Source of the DNA: Symbiodinium natans
Taxonomy: Eukaryota > Sar > Dinophyceae > Suessiales > Symbiodiniaceae
Reading direction: 5' to 3'
NCBI GenBank assembly: GCA_905221605.1
Contig: CAJNDS010000213.1
Coordinates: 807,774 to 871,773, forward strand
DNA length: 64,000 nt
Shown here piece after piece: positions 1 to 9,812 of the stretch. Each line of letters starts with the position of its first letter. Position 1 is the stretch's first letter. The translations under genes were made by a program, and so were the position numbers. A model generated the notes under the pieces. The model was not told the origin of the DNA and did no database searches. It was given only the letters and a program-made list of their open reading frames with translations.

Positions 1-184
1 GTGTACGGTTTCGGGCATTTTTCCTGAAATTCAGTCGGCTTCTCCTTTGGAAGAACTGATGTATGCGCTGGTAAGTTGGTGGTCTGATTCTTGTGTGGCA
101 CTTGTTCTTTTTGGGTTTCCTTCTCCTCCCGGCGCCTGAGGCGCGGCGACGTCTGAGCTCTCACCTATCTTCCTCACTATGAGA

Positions 185-295
185 TATGGGGGTGTATAGA
201 TCCCCAAATAGTAGGATCCCCTGACAAATAAGGACCCCCCCCCATAGGGTACCCCTAATATAAGAAACCCCCATATTGACATCATAGAAAGAGCC
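185..295. other. Low-complexity stretch with GGATCC/CCCCATA motifs
   Basis: Resembles 16,750-16,850 in AGTAGGATCCCCT, AGGACCCC and ACCCCTAA pieces and AACTCCCATAT/AACCCCCATAT ends; perhaps another eroded dispersed repeat. Confidence 0.4.
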
Positions 296-454
296 CTATT
301 TCCCTGAACTGGACTTCAAGGGATTAAGACTCGTACCCCCAAGGTTGCACCCCTAAAGGTTCCCCTTAACAGCACTCCTACTATGGCCCTTATACTACCT
401 GAAGAACCCCTAGAGGACTTGCATGCTGAGTCTGGCCGATTCTTGTTTCAGGCA

Positions 455-478
455 CCACCGTGCTGTTCACGCGCGCCG
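455..478 (+). repeat. 24-bp inverted repeat, left arm
   Basis: A 24-bp sequence with core GTGCTGTTCACGCGCGCC; its exact reverse complement is at 1,948-1,971. The arms enclose the 40-bp tandem array. Confidence 0.9.
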
Positions 479-644
479 CGCACATGCCGACCACATCGGT
501 ATTTTCGGTGTTTGGCGGGCATTTCAGCTGAAAATGTCGCGCCTGTCGTGTTTTTCGGGGGGTGGTGGCGGCGCGGGCGTGGAGGCATCGAATGCATCGC
601 CATTTACGGTGTTTTCCGGGACTTTGCAGTCGAAAACGTCGCGC

Positions 645-1748
645 CTGCCGTTGTTTTACCAGAGCATGCATGTCCGCACGATGATAACGTCCGTGTTACC
701 AGAGCATGCATGTCCGCGCGATGATAACGTTCGTGTCACCAGAGCACGCATGTCCGCACGATCATAACGTCCGTGTCACCAGAGCATGCATGTCCGCACG
801 ATGATAACGTCCGTGTTACCAGAGCATGCATGTCCGCACCGTGATAACGTCCGTGTTACCAGAGCATGCATGTCCACGCGATGATAACGTCCGTGTTACC
901 AGAGCATGCATGTCCGCGCGATGATAACGTCCGTGTTGCCAGAGCACGCATGTCCGCACGATGATAACGTCCGTGTTACCAGAGCATGCATGTCCGCACG
1001 ATGATAACGTCCGTGTTACCAGAGCATGCATGTCCGCACGATGATAACGTCCGTGTTACCAGAGCATGCATGTCCGCGCGATGATAACGTCCGTGTTACC
1101 AGAGCATGCATGTCCGCGCGATGATAACGTCCGTGTTACCAGAGCATGCATGTCCGCACGATGATAACGTCCGTGTTACCAGAGCATGCATGTCCGCACG
1201 ATGATAACGTCCGTGTCACCAGAGCATGCATGTCCGCACGATGATAACGTCCGTGTTACCAGAGCATGCATGTCGCGCGATGATAACGTCCGTGTTACCA
1301 GAGCATGCATGTCCGCACGATGATAACGTCCGTGTTACCAGAGCATGCATGTCCGCGCGATGATAACGTCCGTGTTACCAGAGCATGCATGTCCGCGCGA
1401 TGATAACGTCCGTGTTACCAGAGCATGCATGTCCGCACGATGATAACGTCCATGTCACCAGAGCATGCATGTCCGCAAGATGATGTCCGTGTCACCAGAG
1501 CATGCATGTAACGTCCGTGTTACCAGAGCATGCATGTCCGCACGATGATAACGTCCGTGTTACCAGAGCATGCATGTCCGCGCGATGATAACGTCCGTGT
1601 TAAATGCGTGTCCGCGCGATGATAACGTCCGTGTTGCCAGAGCATGCATGTCCGCACGATGATAACGTCCGTGTTACCAGAGCATGCGTGTCCGCACGAT
1701 GATAACGTCCGTGTCACCAGAGCATGCATGTCCGCACGATGATAACGT
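645..1748. repeat. 40-bp tandem array, about 27 copies
   Basis: Units of 40 bp carry GAGCATGCATGTCC (with the palindromes GCATGC and ATGCAT) and GATGATAACGTCCGTGT. Copies differ by few substitutions, mostly A/G before CGATGATAA and T/C before ACCAGAG. A few copies are truncated at 1,470-1,510 and 1,600. No spacers. Confidence 0.97.
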
Positions 1749-1947
1749 AGAATGTGCGCAGCAGCTTGCTCCGCAAACAGCTTTACTTAACCGCCTGCAT
1801 GTCTCCGAAACCCAAGCCGCAGCGTGTTTCTGGCCAAAAATCTGATGGTTTCCGTGCATCGACCGTCCTGACTTATCAAAGTCACAAAGCCTCAAAGTAC
1901 TGCGCCTGCCATGTAGAACTAATGTCTCTCCTGCTTCATGCTTGCTC

Positions 1948-1971
1948 CGGCGCGCGTGAACAGCACGGTGG
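1948..1971 (-). repeat. 24-bp inverted repeat, right arm
   Basis: Perfect reverse complement of 455-478, about 200 bp beyond the last 40-bp unit. Confidence 0.9.
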
Positions 1972-2064
1972 AGCGTTGTTTCAACATCCACAGGTTTCGT
2001 CACACTGCTGTTCTATTACCGTTAAAGCGCCTTCTGTTCTACATGTGTTCCCCACCCCCCCCCC

Positions 2065-2415
2065 CTAAACCCAAACCCCAAACCCCAAACCCCAAACCCC
2101 AAACCCCAAACCCAAACCCCAAACCCAAACCCCAAAACCCCAAACCCCCCCAACCCAAAAACCCCAAACCCCCAAACCCCAACCCCAAAACCCAAAAAAA
2201 CCCAAACCCCAAACCCCAAACCCCAAACCCTAACCCCCCTAAACCCTAAACCCTAAACCCTAAACCCTAAACCCTAAACCCTAAACCCTAAACCCTAAAC
2301 CCTAAACCCTAAACCCTAAACCCTAAACCCTAAACCCTAAACCCTAAACCCTAAACTCTAAACCCTAAACCCTAAACCCTAAACCCTAAACCCTCAACCC
2401 TAAACCCTAAACCCT
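2065..2415 (-). repeat. CCCTAAA block, about 350 bp
   Basis: Starts with CCCCAAA-type variants (2,065-2,230), then nearly pure CCCTAAA. The variant half and the pure half meet sharply. Confidence 0.95.
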
Positions 2416-2637
2416 CCATGGGCCGGGGGTCTGCAAGACCTGTCGCTAAGCCCTTTAATTGCAAGTCGTCTTATGACTTCTGACCTGCATACTGAAGTTC
2501 AGTGATAAGGGTTTAGGGTTTAGGGTTTAGCGTTGGCCCGGAACACATGATGTCCCTCTGTGTGATCCCGGGCAACCAGCGTGACCAGCGTGCTTGCAGG
2601 ATTCAAAGGAATACCCGACGCCACAAATCCCAATAGG

Positions 2638-3007
2638 AAACCTAAACCCTAAACCCTAAACCCTAAACCCTAAACCCTAAACCCTAAACCCTAAACCCGA
2701 AACCCTAAACCCTAAACCCTAAACCCTAAACCCTAAACCCTAAACCCTAAACCCTAAACCCAGCTTTATCCCTCAACCCTACCATCCTGTAGATTTGAAA
2801 TGTTCACCCTTATACTAACAGTCCAAATAGGGATTCTACTAAGGGGGTACATACTATAATCCCCATTAAGGAGCTGTTAGAAAAACCCTAAACCCTAAAC
2901 CCTAAACCCTAAACCCTAAACCCTAAACCCTAAACCCTAAACCCTAAACCCTAAACCCTAAACCCTAAACCCTAAACCCTAAACCCTAAACCCTAAACCC
3001 TAAACCC
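2638..3007 (-). repeat. Two CCCTAAA blocks split by a family A element
   Basis: 2,638-2,760 and 2,883-3,007, separated only by the element at 2,800, as if it had inserted into one block. Confidence 0.95.
2800..2882. mobile_element. MITE-like family A, end-eroded copy
   Basis: Keeps CCCTTATACTAACAGTCC and AATCCCCATTAAGGAGCTGT but has lost the outermost bases; bounded by CCCTAAA blocks on both sides. Confidence 0.7.
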
Positions 3008-3045
3008 CCTTAAAGAGCTGCTCGAACAAAGGGGGAACATCCCGA
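3005..3045. mobile_element. MITE-like family A, right-end relic
   Basis: CCTTAAAGAGCTGCTCGAAC then AAGGGGGAACATCCC, diverged. Confidence 0.45.
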
Positions 3046-3070
3046 CTCGAGACTTGACAAAATCACCCAG

Positions 3071-3106
3071 CCGAGGCTTGCCAAGCTTCAGGAGGTCATC
3101 AACGAG
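3071..3106 (+). CDS. Candidate exon, unknown gene
   Basis: Thirty-six nt, phase 0 both ends, coding PRLAKLQEVINE. Acceptor TCACCCAG, donor GCAAGG, and the TTTAGGG block starts inside the first bases of the intron. CCCTAAA block upstream. Confidence 0.5.
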
Positions 3107-3110
3107 GCAA

Positions 3111-3231
3111 GGGTTTAGGGTTTAGGGTTTAGGGTTTAGGGTTTAGGGTTTAGGGTTTAGGGTTTAGGGTTTAGGGTTTAGGGTTTAGGGTTTAGGTTTT
3201 AGGGTTTAGGGTTTAGGGTTCAGGGTTTAGG
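3111..3231 (+). repeat. TTTAGGG block
   Basis: Begins 5 bp after the GC donor of the candidate exon at 3,071. Confidence 0.95.
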
Positions 3232-3517
3232 GGGTGACCTGAACTGGCCCTTGGGAAGCCGGAAGCCTGAAGGGTAATTTAGGGGTTATTTAGAGGCCAC
3301 TTAGGTACATGGGGATTATATAAGGTCCTTATGAGGTATGGCAGGCCCTTGGGATATGTTTCATTTTCCCTTAGTGGGTTTAGGAGGACCATCGTTAGCA
3401 ATATTTTTCAGAGGGGTTGAAGGGCCACCCTAGTCAATCCCTGATCTTCAAGTCGCAAACGCCCTTGGTGTAAGCAGGACCCTCGAAGCTCCGCCAGCTC
3501 GGGATCGCGCCTAACGT

Positions 3518-3646
3518 CTAGTATTTGCTTAAGAACCCCCCAAGAATCTAAACAATATTCTTCTTCCTTACAAGGGCAATACAGGGTTTTTTTTTTGTTA
3601 TTTTTTTGGTGGGGGGGGGGAGGGGGGACTCTTAAGCAAACGGTAG
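3518..3646. mobile_element. MITE-like family C, full copy
   Basis: Left CTAGTATTTGCTTAAGAACC, right GACTCTTAAGCAAACGGTAG, both preceded or followed by C/G runs; middle has TTCTTCCTTACAAGGGCAAT. Confidence 0.85.
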
Positions 3647-3779
3647 AATTCAAGCCTCATCCGTGAACCCTCGATGTCGGTTCTAGAATCTGCAAGTCCG
3701 ACACCGCCACGGAAGCAACTGCTAGGGGGCTTTTGGGGGCCCACGAACCATGGCCAAGCCCCTTCTAAGCACTACAGTC

Positions 3780-3905
3780 TAAACCCCAAACCCTGAACCC
3801 CAAGCCCCAAACCCTAAACTCATCCCGAAGACCTGAACCTGCAGCCGAAACCCTAAACCCTAAACCCTAAACCCTAAACCCTAAACCCTAATTCCTAAAC
3901 CCAAA
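3780..3905 (-). repeat. CCCTAAA block, impure at its left
   Basis: Mixed CCCCAAA, CCCTGAA and CCCTAAA units. Confidence 0.9.
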
Positions 3906-3918
3906 AAACCCGAGGTAA

Positions 3919-3943
3919 GGGGGGATTCTCAAGCAAATAGTAG
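3919..3943. mobile_element. MITE-like family C, right-end relic
   Basis: GGGGATTCTCAAGCAAATAG plus TAG. Confidence 0.5.
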
Positions 3944-3977
3944 ATATGGTTACGTCCTGATTCTTGCGGCCTGGCAG

Positions 3978-4021
3978 GGCGCCAAGCGGATCAACTTCCA
4001 AAGGTACTGCATGGTCATGAG
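3978..4021 (+). CDS. Candidate exon, unknown gene
   Basis: Acceptor GGCCTGGCAG then GAKRINFQRYCMVM in phase 0, matching the phase of the candidate at 3,071. Donor could be GTACTG at 4,004 or GCCGAG at 4,022. CCCTAAA before, TTTAGGG after. Confidence 0.4.
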
Positions 4022-4049
4022 GCCGAGATGCCTCCAAAGGACTTGGTGG

Positions 4050-4150
4050 TTTAGGGTTTAGGGTTTAGGGTTTGGTGTTTAGGGTGTAGGGTGTTGGGTG
4101 TTAGGATTTAGGGAACTTGGTGGCTTAGGGTTCAGGGCCTAGGTTTCGGG
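4050..4150 (+). repeat. TTTAGGG block, degenerate
   Basis: Pure for four units, then GTTTAGGGTG/GTTGGGTG variants. Confidence 0.85.
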
Positions 4151-4244
4151 GCTTAGAGCTTCTGCTTTGGTTGACAAGCCAGACTCCTTGATGCAAAGAC
4201 CGTACCACGCTTTAAGGTGTTGGCTTTTGGTAATTATTCGCACA

Positions 4245-4332
4245 CACACACACATATATATATATATATTTATATATTAATATATATATATATATATGTT
4301 CATATCTATTAATATATATATATATATATAAA
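4245..4332. repeat. (CA)n(TA)n microsatellite
   Basis: CACACACA followed by TATATA runs. Confidence 0.9.
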
Positions 4333-4439
4333 TGTACATACCTCGGATATGTTCTTGCGGATTATTGGTGTGTCGGTTTCAACAGATCTCGAGAGAATGT
4401 TTTGGACAAGTGTCCACATCATGCAACCCCTGGCTATCA

Positions 4440-4570
4440 GGTTACCCTAAACCCTAAGCCCTAAGCCCTAAACCCTAAACCCAAAACCCTAAACCCTAAA
4501 CCCTAAACCCTAAAGCCTGAACCCTGAACCCTGAACCCTGAACCCTGAACCCTGAACCCTGAACCCTAAG
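4440..4570 (-). repeat. CCCTAAA to CCCTGAA block
   Basis: Right half is eight CCCTGAA units in a row, a clean variant patch, ending just before the 4.6 kb exon island. Confidence 0.92.
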
Positions 4571-4649
4571 CTCCAAGAGCTCCAAGCAATAGTCATGCTG
4601 TGCTTCATGGCCGCAGGCGTCTTTGCTTCACCGAAACCCTCCGTTTCAG

Positions 4650-4681
4650 CAAACGACCTCCGCGGGGTCACCCACTCCCTG
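4650..4681 (+). CDS. Candidate exon with strong splice signals
   Basis: Pyrimidine-rich acceptor CCTCCGTTTCAG and a perfect GTGAGT donor bound 32 nt; one frame codes NDLRGVTHSL. This is one of the few canonical GT donors in the window. Confidence 0.5.
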
Positions 4682-4781
4682 GTGAGTACGCTTAAGTTAC
4701 TTAAGCTCACCGTAGGGCTTGGTCTCTGAGTTTATTTCTTTGTCGATTCTTGTGGTGGGTGACCCTTCGGCTCCACATCAT

Positions 4782-4850
4782 GCCGAGCCGCACTTTCGCT
4801 TGGCTGCTTGCCCTGGCGCTGCCGACGGGCGAGGTTGGGTTGAGGGCTTA
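4782..4850 (+). CDS. Possible start exon with signal peptide-like sequence
   Basis: ATG opens MPSRTFAWLLALALPTGEVG, which resembles a short signal peptide, just before a TTTAGGG block at 4,850. Could be chance. Confidence 0.3.
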
Positions 4851-5154
4851 GGGTTTAGGGTTTGGGGGTTGGGGTTTAGGGAACCCCCAGCCTAAGACCC
4901 CTAAACCCATTCCATTGTCACGGTCTTGGTGTGGATTGAGGGTTTTATGAGTCGCGAGGGTGTTGCGAGAGAAGGAATTCTCGAATAACCCCAAAAACCC
5001 TCACACAAAGACCCCTAATCCTAACCCCTAAACCCTAAACCCCAAAAACCTAAACCTCCACTGCCCTTCGATGGCAGTCGTGGATTTTTGTGGCACAACA
5101 GGCCCTTCTCGGAGCCTGAAGACGCCCTGAACTCTGGCTCGTGAACCCTGCGAC

Positions 5155-5365
5155 CCTAAACCCTAAACCCTAAACCCTAAACCCTAAACCCTAAACCCTA
5201 AACCCTAAACCCTAAACCCTAAACCCTAAACCCTAAACCCTAAACCCTAAACCCTAAACCCTAAACCCTAAACCCTAAACCCTAAACCCTAAACCCTAAA
5301 CCCTAAACCCTAAACCCTAAACCCTATAAACCCTATAAACCCTATAAACCCTAAACCCTAAACCA
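5155..5365 (-). repeat. CCCTAAA block, 30 units
   Basis: Nearly perfect; the last three units expand to CCCTATAAA. Confidence 0.95.
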
Positions 5366-5463
5366 TCTCCTTGACGATGGACGCTCGAGACATCCAAGAA
5401 ACAAGCCCGAAGAGGAACAGCTTCTAACAAAAAGAGCCATCCACCCACGTGCTAAGCCCAGGA

Positions 5464-5580
5464 AGGGTTTAGGGTTTAGGGTTTGGGGTTTAGGGTTTGG
5501 GGTTTAGGATTTAGGGTTTAGGGTTTAGGGTTTATGTAAGGTTTGGGGTTTAGGGTTTAGGGTTTAGGGTTTAGAGTTCG
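5464..5580 (+). repeat. TTTAGGG block with TTTGGGG variants
   Basis: Opposite polarity to 5,155 block across a 100-bp island. Confidence 0.92.
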
Positions 5581-5744
5581 GGTTCCGGGGGAGCATCTGT
5601 TTTGGCAGGCCTCGGGTCCTGCCTGCGACGAGCCCGTGGGCTGGCAGATCTGGCGTCGGGTTGCGGGTTTGGGAAGACATTACGTATCATAGGGGATGGG
5701 TACTAATGATAGGGGATAGGTACTATAATCCCTATGTAGGACTA

Positions 5745-5793
5745 GAAAAAAGGGGGTGTTGATTTTTTTGGAGGGCTCTTAAGCAAATAGTAG
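5745..5793. mobile_element. MITE-like family C, right-end relic
   Basis: GGAGGGCTCTTAAGCAAATA then GTAG after a T-rich run. Confidence 0.55.
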
Positions 5794-5988
5794 GTTAGAG
5801 CCTAGGGTTCAGGGCGATTGGGGTTATTAAAGCCTTTTGGAGGGTGTTGGGTTGACCTTAGAGAATGATTTTGTAGTCCTCTTGGGGTAGACGAATCCCC
5901 ACGTAATGCCAGTTGCGGGGTTTGCGACGGGACGCGACGATAAACCCTAAACCCAACCTATGAGCCCGAAGCCATGACGCAACTCCTT

Positions 5989-6352
5989 TCTACTTTTTGC
6001 TTAAGAACCCCGCCCCAACCCCCTGCCCCAAACAAAAATATATAAGACAATGGTAAGGCAACAATCCCTCTGTTGTTCTTATACATACTTCGCCAATAGA
6101 TGAATTTGTAGGAACCATAAAGCTTCAACCTTCTTGTTCCTTGGCTGCTGGAGAAGTAATTGTGAGGAAGAGCATTTCTACTATTTGCCCACGAACCCCA
6201 AAAGAAAAAACAAAAACAATAACCCCTATATTACTCTTAATAAGGAAGAATTCTTTTTTGTTCATTTTTTGGGGGGGTTATTAAGCAATTAGTAGATTTT
6301 TTTTATTTTTTTATTTTTTTTTTGGGGGGGGGGTTCTTAAGCAAGTAGCAGC
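5989..6352. mobile_element. MITE-like family C, outer copy of a nested pair
   Basis: Left CTACTTTTTGCTTAAGAACC and right GGTTCTTAAGCAAGTAGCAG enclose 364 bp, far longer than other copies because a second copy sits inside at 6,176. Confidence 0.65.
6176..6299. mobile_element. MITE-like family C, inner copy
   Basis: CTACTATTTGCCCACGAACC to GGTTATTAAGCAATTAGTAG with middle TATTACTCTTAATAAGGAAG, as in the copies at 31.9 and 59.8 kb. Confidence 0.8.
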
Positions 6353-6426
6353 TTTGGAGCTCAAGGCCAGCTTCCTTCAGCACACGCTCCACCTCGAGGT
6401 GTTCTGGGGGGGGGGGGGGTGTCAAG

Positions 6427-6560
6427 CCTAAACCCTAAACCCTAAACCCTAAACCCTAAACCCTAAACCCTAAACCCTAAACCCTAAACCCTAAACCCTA
6501 AACCCTAAACCCTAAACCCTGGACCCTGAACCCTGGACCCTAGACCCTAAACCATAAACC
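6427..6560 (-). repeat. CCCTAAA block
   Basis: Ends in CCCTGGA/CCCTAGA variants; follows a family C element and a G run. Confidence 0.93.
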
Positions 6561-6911
6561 CCCAGGGGGAGGGGTGGCGGGGAAGTTTGTGGGGTTTGTA
6601 GGGGGGTTTGGTGTTGAGGGCGTTGTGGGGTTCGGAGTTTTGGGCTTAGGGTTTGGAATTGTGGGCCTGCCGTTTTAGGGCTTGGATTGGAGTTTGGAGT
6701 TTACGTTTTATGGGGCTTGGTTTGCTCAGAAATCAGGGGTTAGGGTTCAGGATTTTAGGGTTAAGGGTTTAGGGTTTAGGATTCTGGAGAAGCGAGATCC
6801 CCATGCTCGTTAAGTACCCGAGCACATGCGAAAGGTGCCTACCTGCTCTTCACAGGGAGTTCAGCGAACTGGGTGCCCTACTTATCCCCGGAACCGGCTA
6901 ACACAAGGGAT

Positions 6912-7013
6912 CCCTAAACCCTAAACCCTAAACCCTAAACCCTAAACCCTAAGCCCTAAACCCTAGACCCTAAACCCTAAACCCCAAACCCTAAACCCCT
7001 AAACGCTAAACCC
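6912..7013 (-). repeat. CCCTAAA block
   Basis: Upstream border of the candidate exon at 7,050. Confidence 0.92.
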
Positions 7014-7049
7014 TACGTCCCTCATTCCTTGCCGAAGAACTCTCGCAAG

Positions 7050-7082
7050 ATGCAGCAGGAGAGCCACCTTGCGGCTGCCACT
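7050..7082 (+). CDS. Candidate exon, unknown gene
   Basis: Acceptor TCTCGCAAG, coding MQQESHLAAAT in phase 0, donor GAGGCA. CCCTAAA block before and TTTAGGG after. Confidence 0.35.
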
Positions 7083-7154
7083 GAGGCAGTGACGTCACCA
7101 GAGTCTTGGCCGTCAAGTTTAAAAAACCTAAGCAAGGCAAGAAACTCCAAATTA

Positions 7155-7223
7155 TAGGGTTTAGGGTTTAGGGTTTAGGGTTTAGGGTTTAGGGTTTAGG
7201 GTTTAGGGTTTAGGGTTTAGGGT
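7155..7223 (+). repeat. TTTAGGG block, pure
   Basis: Downstream border of the same island. Confidence 0.93.
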
Positions 7224-7689
7224 AAGCCTTGATCAACCCGAAAGACCCCAAAAACCCTAAGAGCCCTCAGCAACCCTGACAGCCCCCCAAAGAGTCGAGA
7301 GGGCCCAGGCTTCGGGTTTGAGAGTGGTCCTAAGGTTCCAAGTATGGGCCCTTAATTTGGGTCCCTTGATATATAGCCCTTCTACACAGTGAAACATACT
7401 TCGGATCCCTATAATAAACACGTGTAAGGGACCACACTAAGTGCCCATCTCAAGTCTTCCATGCGACTTCCCGGGTCTTAGCGTGGGATTTAGGTGGGTC
7501 TGGGGTTTAGGGGTTTTAGGGGTTTAGGTGTGGAGTTTTCGGTTAAGGGTTTGGAGTTTAGGGTTTAGGGTTTAGCGGTCTCCCTAACCCCGATTCCCTG
7601 CAGCCTAGCTCCTGAGAAGGCCAGAGAATCGTGAGCCTTCAGCCCTAAGCCCCAAAGCCCCGAACGAACTCGCAACCAACTGCTTCCAT

Positions 7690-7832
7690 TCCTAAACCCT
7701 AAGCCCTAAGCCCTAAGCCCTAAGCCCTAAGCCCTAAGCCCTAAGCCCTAAGCCCTAAGCCCTAAGCCCTAAGCCCCAAGCCCTAAGCCCCAAGCCCTAA
7801 GCCCTAAGCCCTAAACCCTAAACCCTAAACTT
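7690..7832 (-). repeat. CCCTAAG variant block
   Basis: About 16 CCCTAAG units, then CCCTAAA; the variant is homogenised locally. Confidence 0.93.
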
Positions 7833-8216
7833 TGACCGTAAACTTTGACCCTCCCGAAACTCCGACCCACCCCGTTGTCGACTCACTGAGGCCGTGAAAA
7901 CCTTCACGCTGTTTGTCAAGTTCCACAAGGCTGGCCTAAAGCCCACCCAAAACCTACAGGTTCCCTAAGAATCCTAGAAGGGGCTAGAAAAGAAGAGCCT
8001 ACAAAAACAGGTAGGTTTTAGGTTCTTCAGGTGGACCCGGAGATAAGCGAACATTCGGCCTTTGTCTCTGTCCCAGGATTAGGGGGGGGGGGAGGGGCGG
8101 GAGGGGGGCCATGTGAGCGAGGAGGGCAGGCGCACGTTGGGTGGGGTTGTAATTTGTGGCGGCGTGCCTGTCAGGCCTTAGCCCTAGCAACCCTATGCCC
8201 CAGACCTTGTAATTAT

Positions 8217-8312
8217 TAGGGGTCGGAATCATTGCTAATCGTGTTCCATTATGCCCCCCCCCCAATATAGTTATACTAAAATAGCCACCAAAACCCGCTT
8301 CAAATTAGTATT
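8217..8312. mobile_element. MITE-like family D copy
   Basis: TAGGGGTCGGAATCATTGCT, then TTCCATTATG, a C run and CAAAACCCGCTTCAAATTAG. Same order as at 44,540. Confidence 0.75.
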
Positions 8313-9120
8313 CCACTCCATCTCCTACATCTTTCCTGTAGCTGAGGCTTTGGCCGTGTTGTTGGCTTAACCCTAAACCCTCGAGCACAAGACGTTCTTC
8401 GAAGACAAATGTGGTGTACGCCTTTCTGGGAAGGAAGAGATGCAAAAAGGCAATAGGGCAACACATCAAGGCAGGTGCCATACGGTCAGGTGATGCAGAA
8501 ATCGATGGCGGAGTGGTGAACTTTCGCAAGAACAAACTGCCGATATCTCAAAGAAGGCACTGTGCAGCCATGCCCTGCAGAACCTGAACGTCGAAGTTCG
8601 CGTCGAAGTGCCACTTCTGAAAATGTGAAGCGATTTGTCGCCGAAGCGGCCAAACACATCGGCGAGCAGGGCTGCGTGCTCCGATGAGGCACATTCGGAA
8701 GTGAGAGTCATGGAAAACTCTTGCGTCGAAAGCACAGCTTCCGTGATATGATGCGCTACATTGCCAAAATGCGCAGTGGCTGGACAGTAGTCTGCTATGG
8801 CAGAATACTACGATACTGGAATACACAGCATGTTATAACACACTCGTCCAGCAATAGTACTTCAGCGGCAGATGAGGTGCATCATAGATGTGGGACAAAA
8901 GCAGCTCCTGCGCAGGGCGAAGTGTAACCTGACTTGCTACACTACTACACTGCCTCGGCACAGCATCAAGCTGATTTGCCCCCGCATGCATACATACATA
9001 CATACATACATACATACAGACAGACATAGGTACCTACATATATACATACACGCATACATTGACGTCACGTCTGGCTGTGTGTAAGTACTGTCCACCGCCG
9101 CGTCGTGGCACCTGGTGTCC
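8300..9120. other. Repeat-poor stretch, no gene assigned
   Basis: Several overlapping short frames on both strands, none convincing. A (CATA)n microsatellite lies at about 8,990-9,060. Composition differs from the telomere-rich neighbours, and it may be part of the same insertion as the 9.1-9.8 kb coding-like region. Confidence 0.4.
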
Positions 9121-9133
9121 TGTGCTTTAGGTC

Positions 9134-9812
9134 ATGGACATGGTTGGATCTTTGGAGAACAAGCAAGTCCGCCGGATGAGCATGGCTGGACTGGAGCGGC
9201 TGCTGGGTGAAGGCACGGAAGTCCGGTATGAATTGCCGGAATTTTCTGTTTGCTGCAAGTATCACCCCGCAGATTACAGCGAGAGAAAGATGCAGCTGCT
9301 GGGTAGTTTGGAAACCACGCAAGAGCAAGCTAGCGTTGATCAGTGCTTGCGCGAACTGGGGGCATTGACTCAGGAGGAGGACAGCGAGCACTTCCACCCC
9401 AGAGTCCTCCGGAAACTTTATGCACAGCACACAGCCATCTACCGGCAGGACTGTGAAGCCATTGAGTCCCATCACGACTTCAGCCATGACCGAACACTAC
9501 GCATGGCTCGGCGTGGCGGAAGGCTCTCTGGCTTTGCCAGAAATGTTTTCGAGCTTGAAGCCACAAGGCCCTTCAACAGGTAGGCCAAAAGGCCGGCCTA
9601 AAGGTGCCCCAAACAAGCCCAGCAAAGTGGCGGTACGTGGCGGAGGAAGGGGCCGGGGAGAGCAGGGCAGCCGCACGCGTAAACCGAACCTACAATGGTG
9701 GGTGCCGGTTCGTCTGAGGAAATGCTGGCCGACCTTTTCCGATTGGATGAGATGGGCCGTGCGTGGGGATTGTGTTAGATCCCGATCAAGCACATGGTGG
9801 GGTGGCAAATGA
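9134..9812 (+). pseudogene. Coding-like region with AT-hook-like motif, probably frameshifted
   Basis: A frame from ATG 9,134 (acceptor-like GTGCTTTAG just before) codes 149 acidic and basic residues without known domain (LENKQVRRMSMAGLERLLGE and so on). Around 9,480 another frame becomes more protein-like and contains GRPKGRPKGAPNKPSK, an AT-hook-like DNA-binding motif, followed by Gly/Arg-rich sequence. A third frame around 9,790-9,940 is also open. This fits a decayed gene or retroelement, or exons read through. Function unknown. Confidence 0.4.

Noticed and set aside
645-1748. CRISPR array
   Set aside because: The 40-bp units follow each other without spacers, and the setting is eukaryotic; it is a satellite.
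2065-2415. Real chromosome end
   Set aside because: Blocks of both polarities continue over the whole 64 kb, and genes lie between them.
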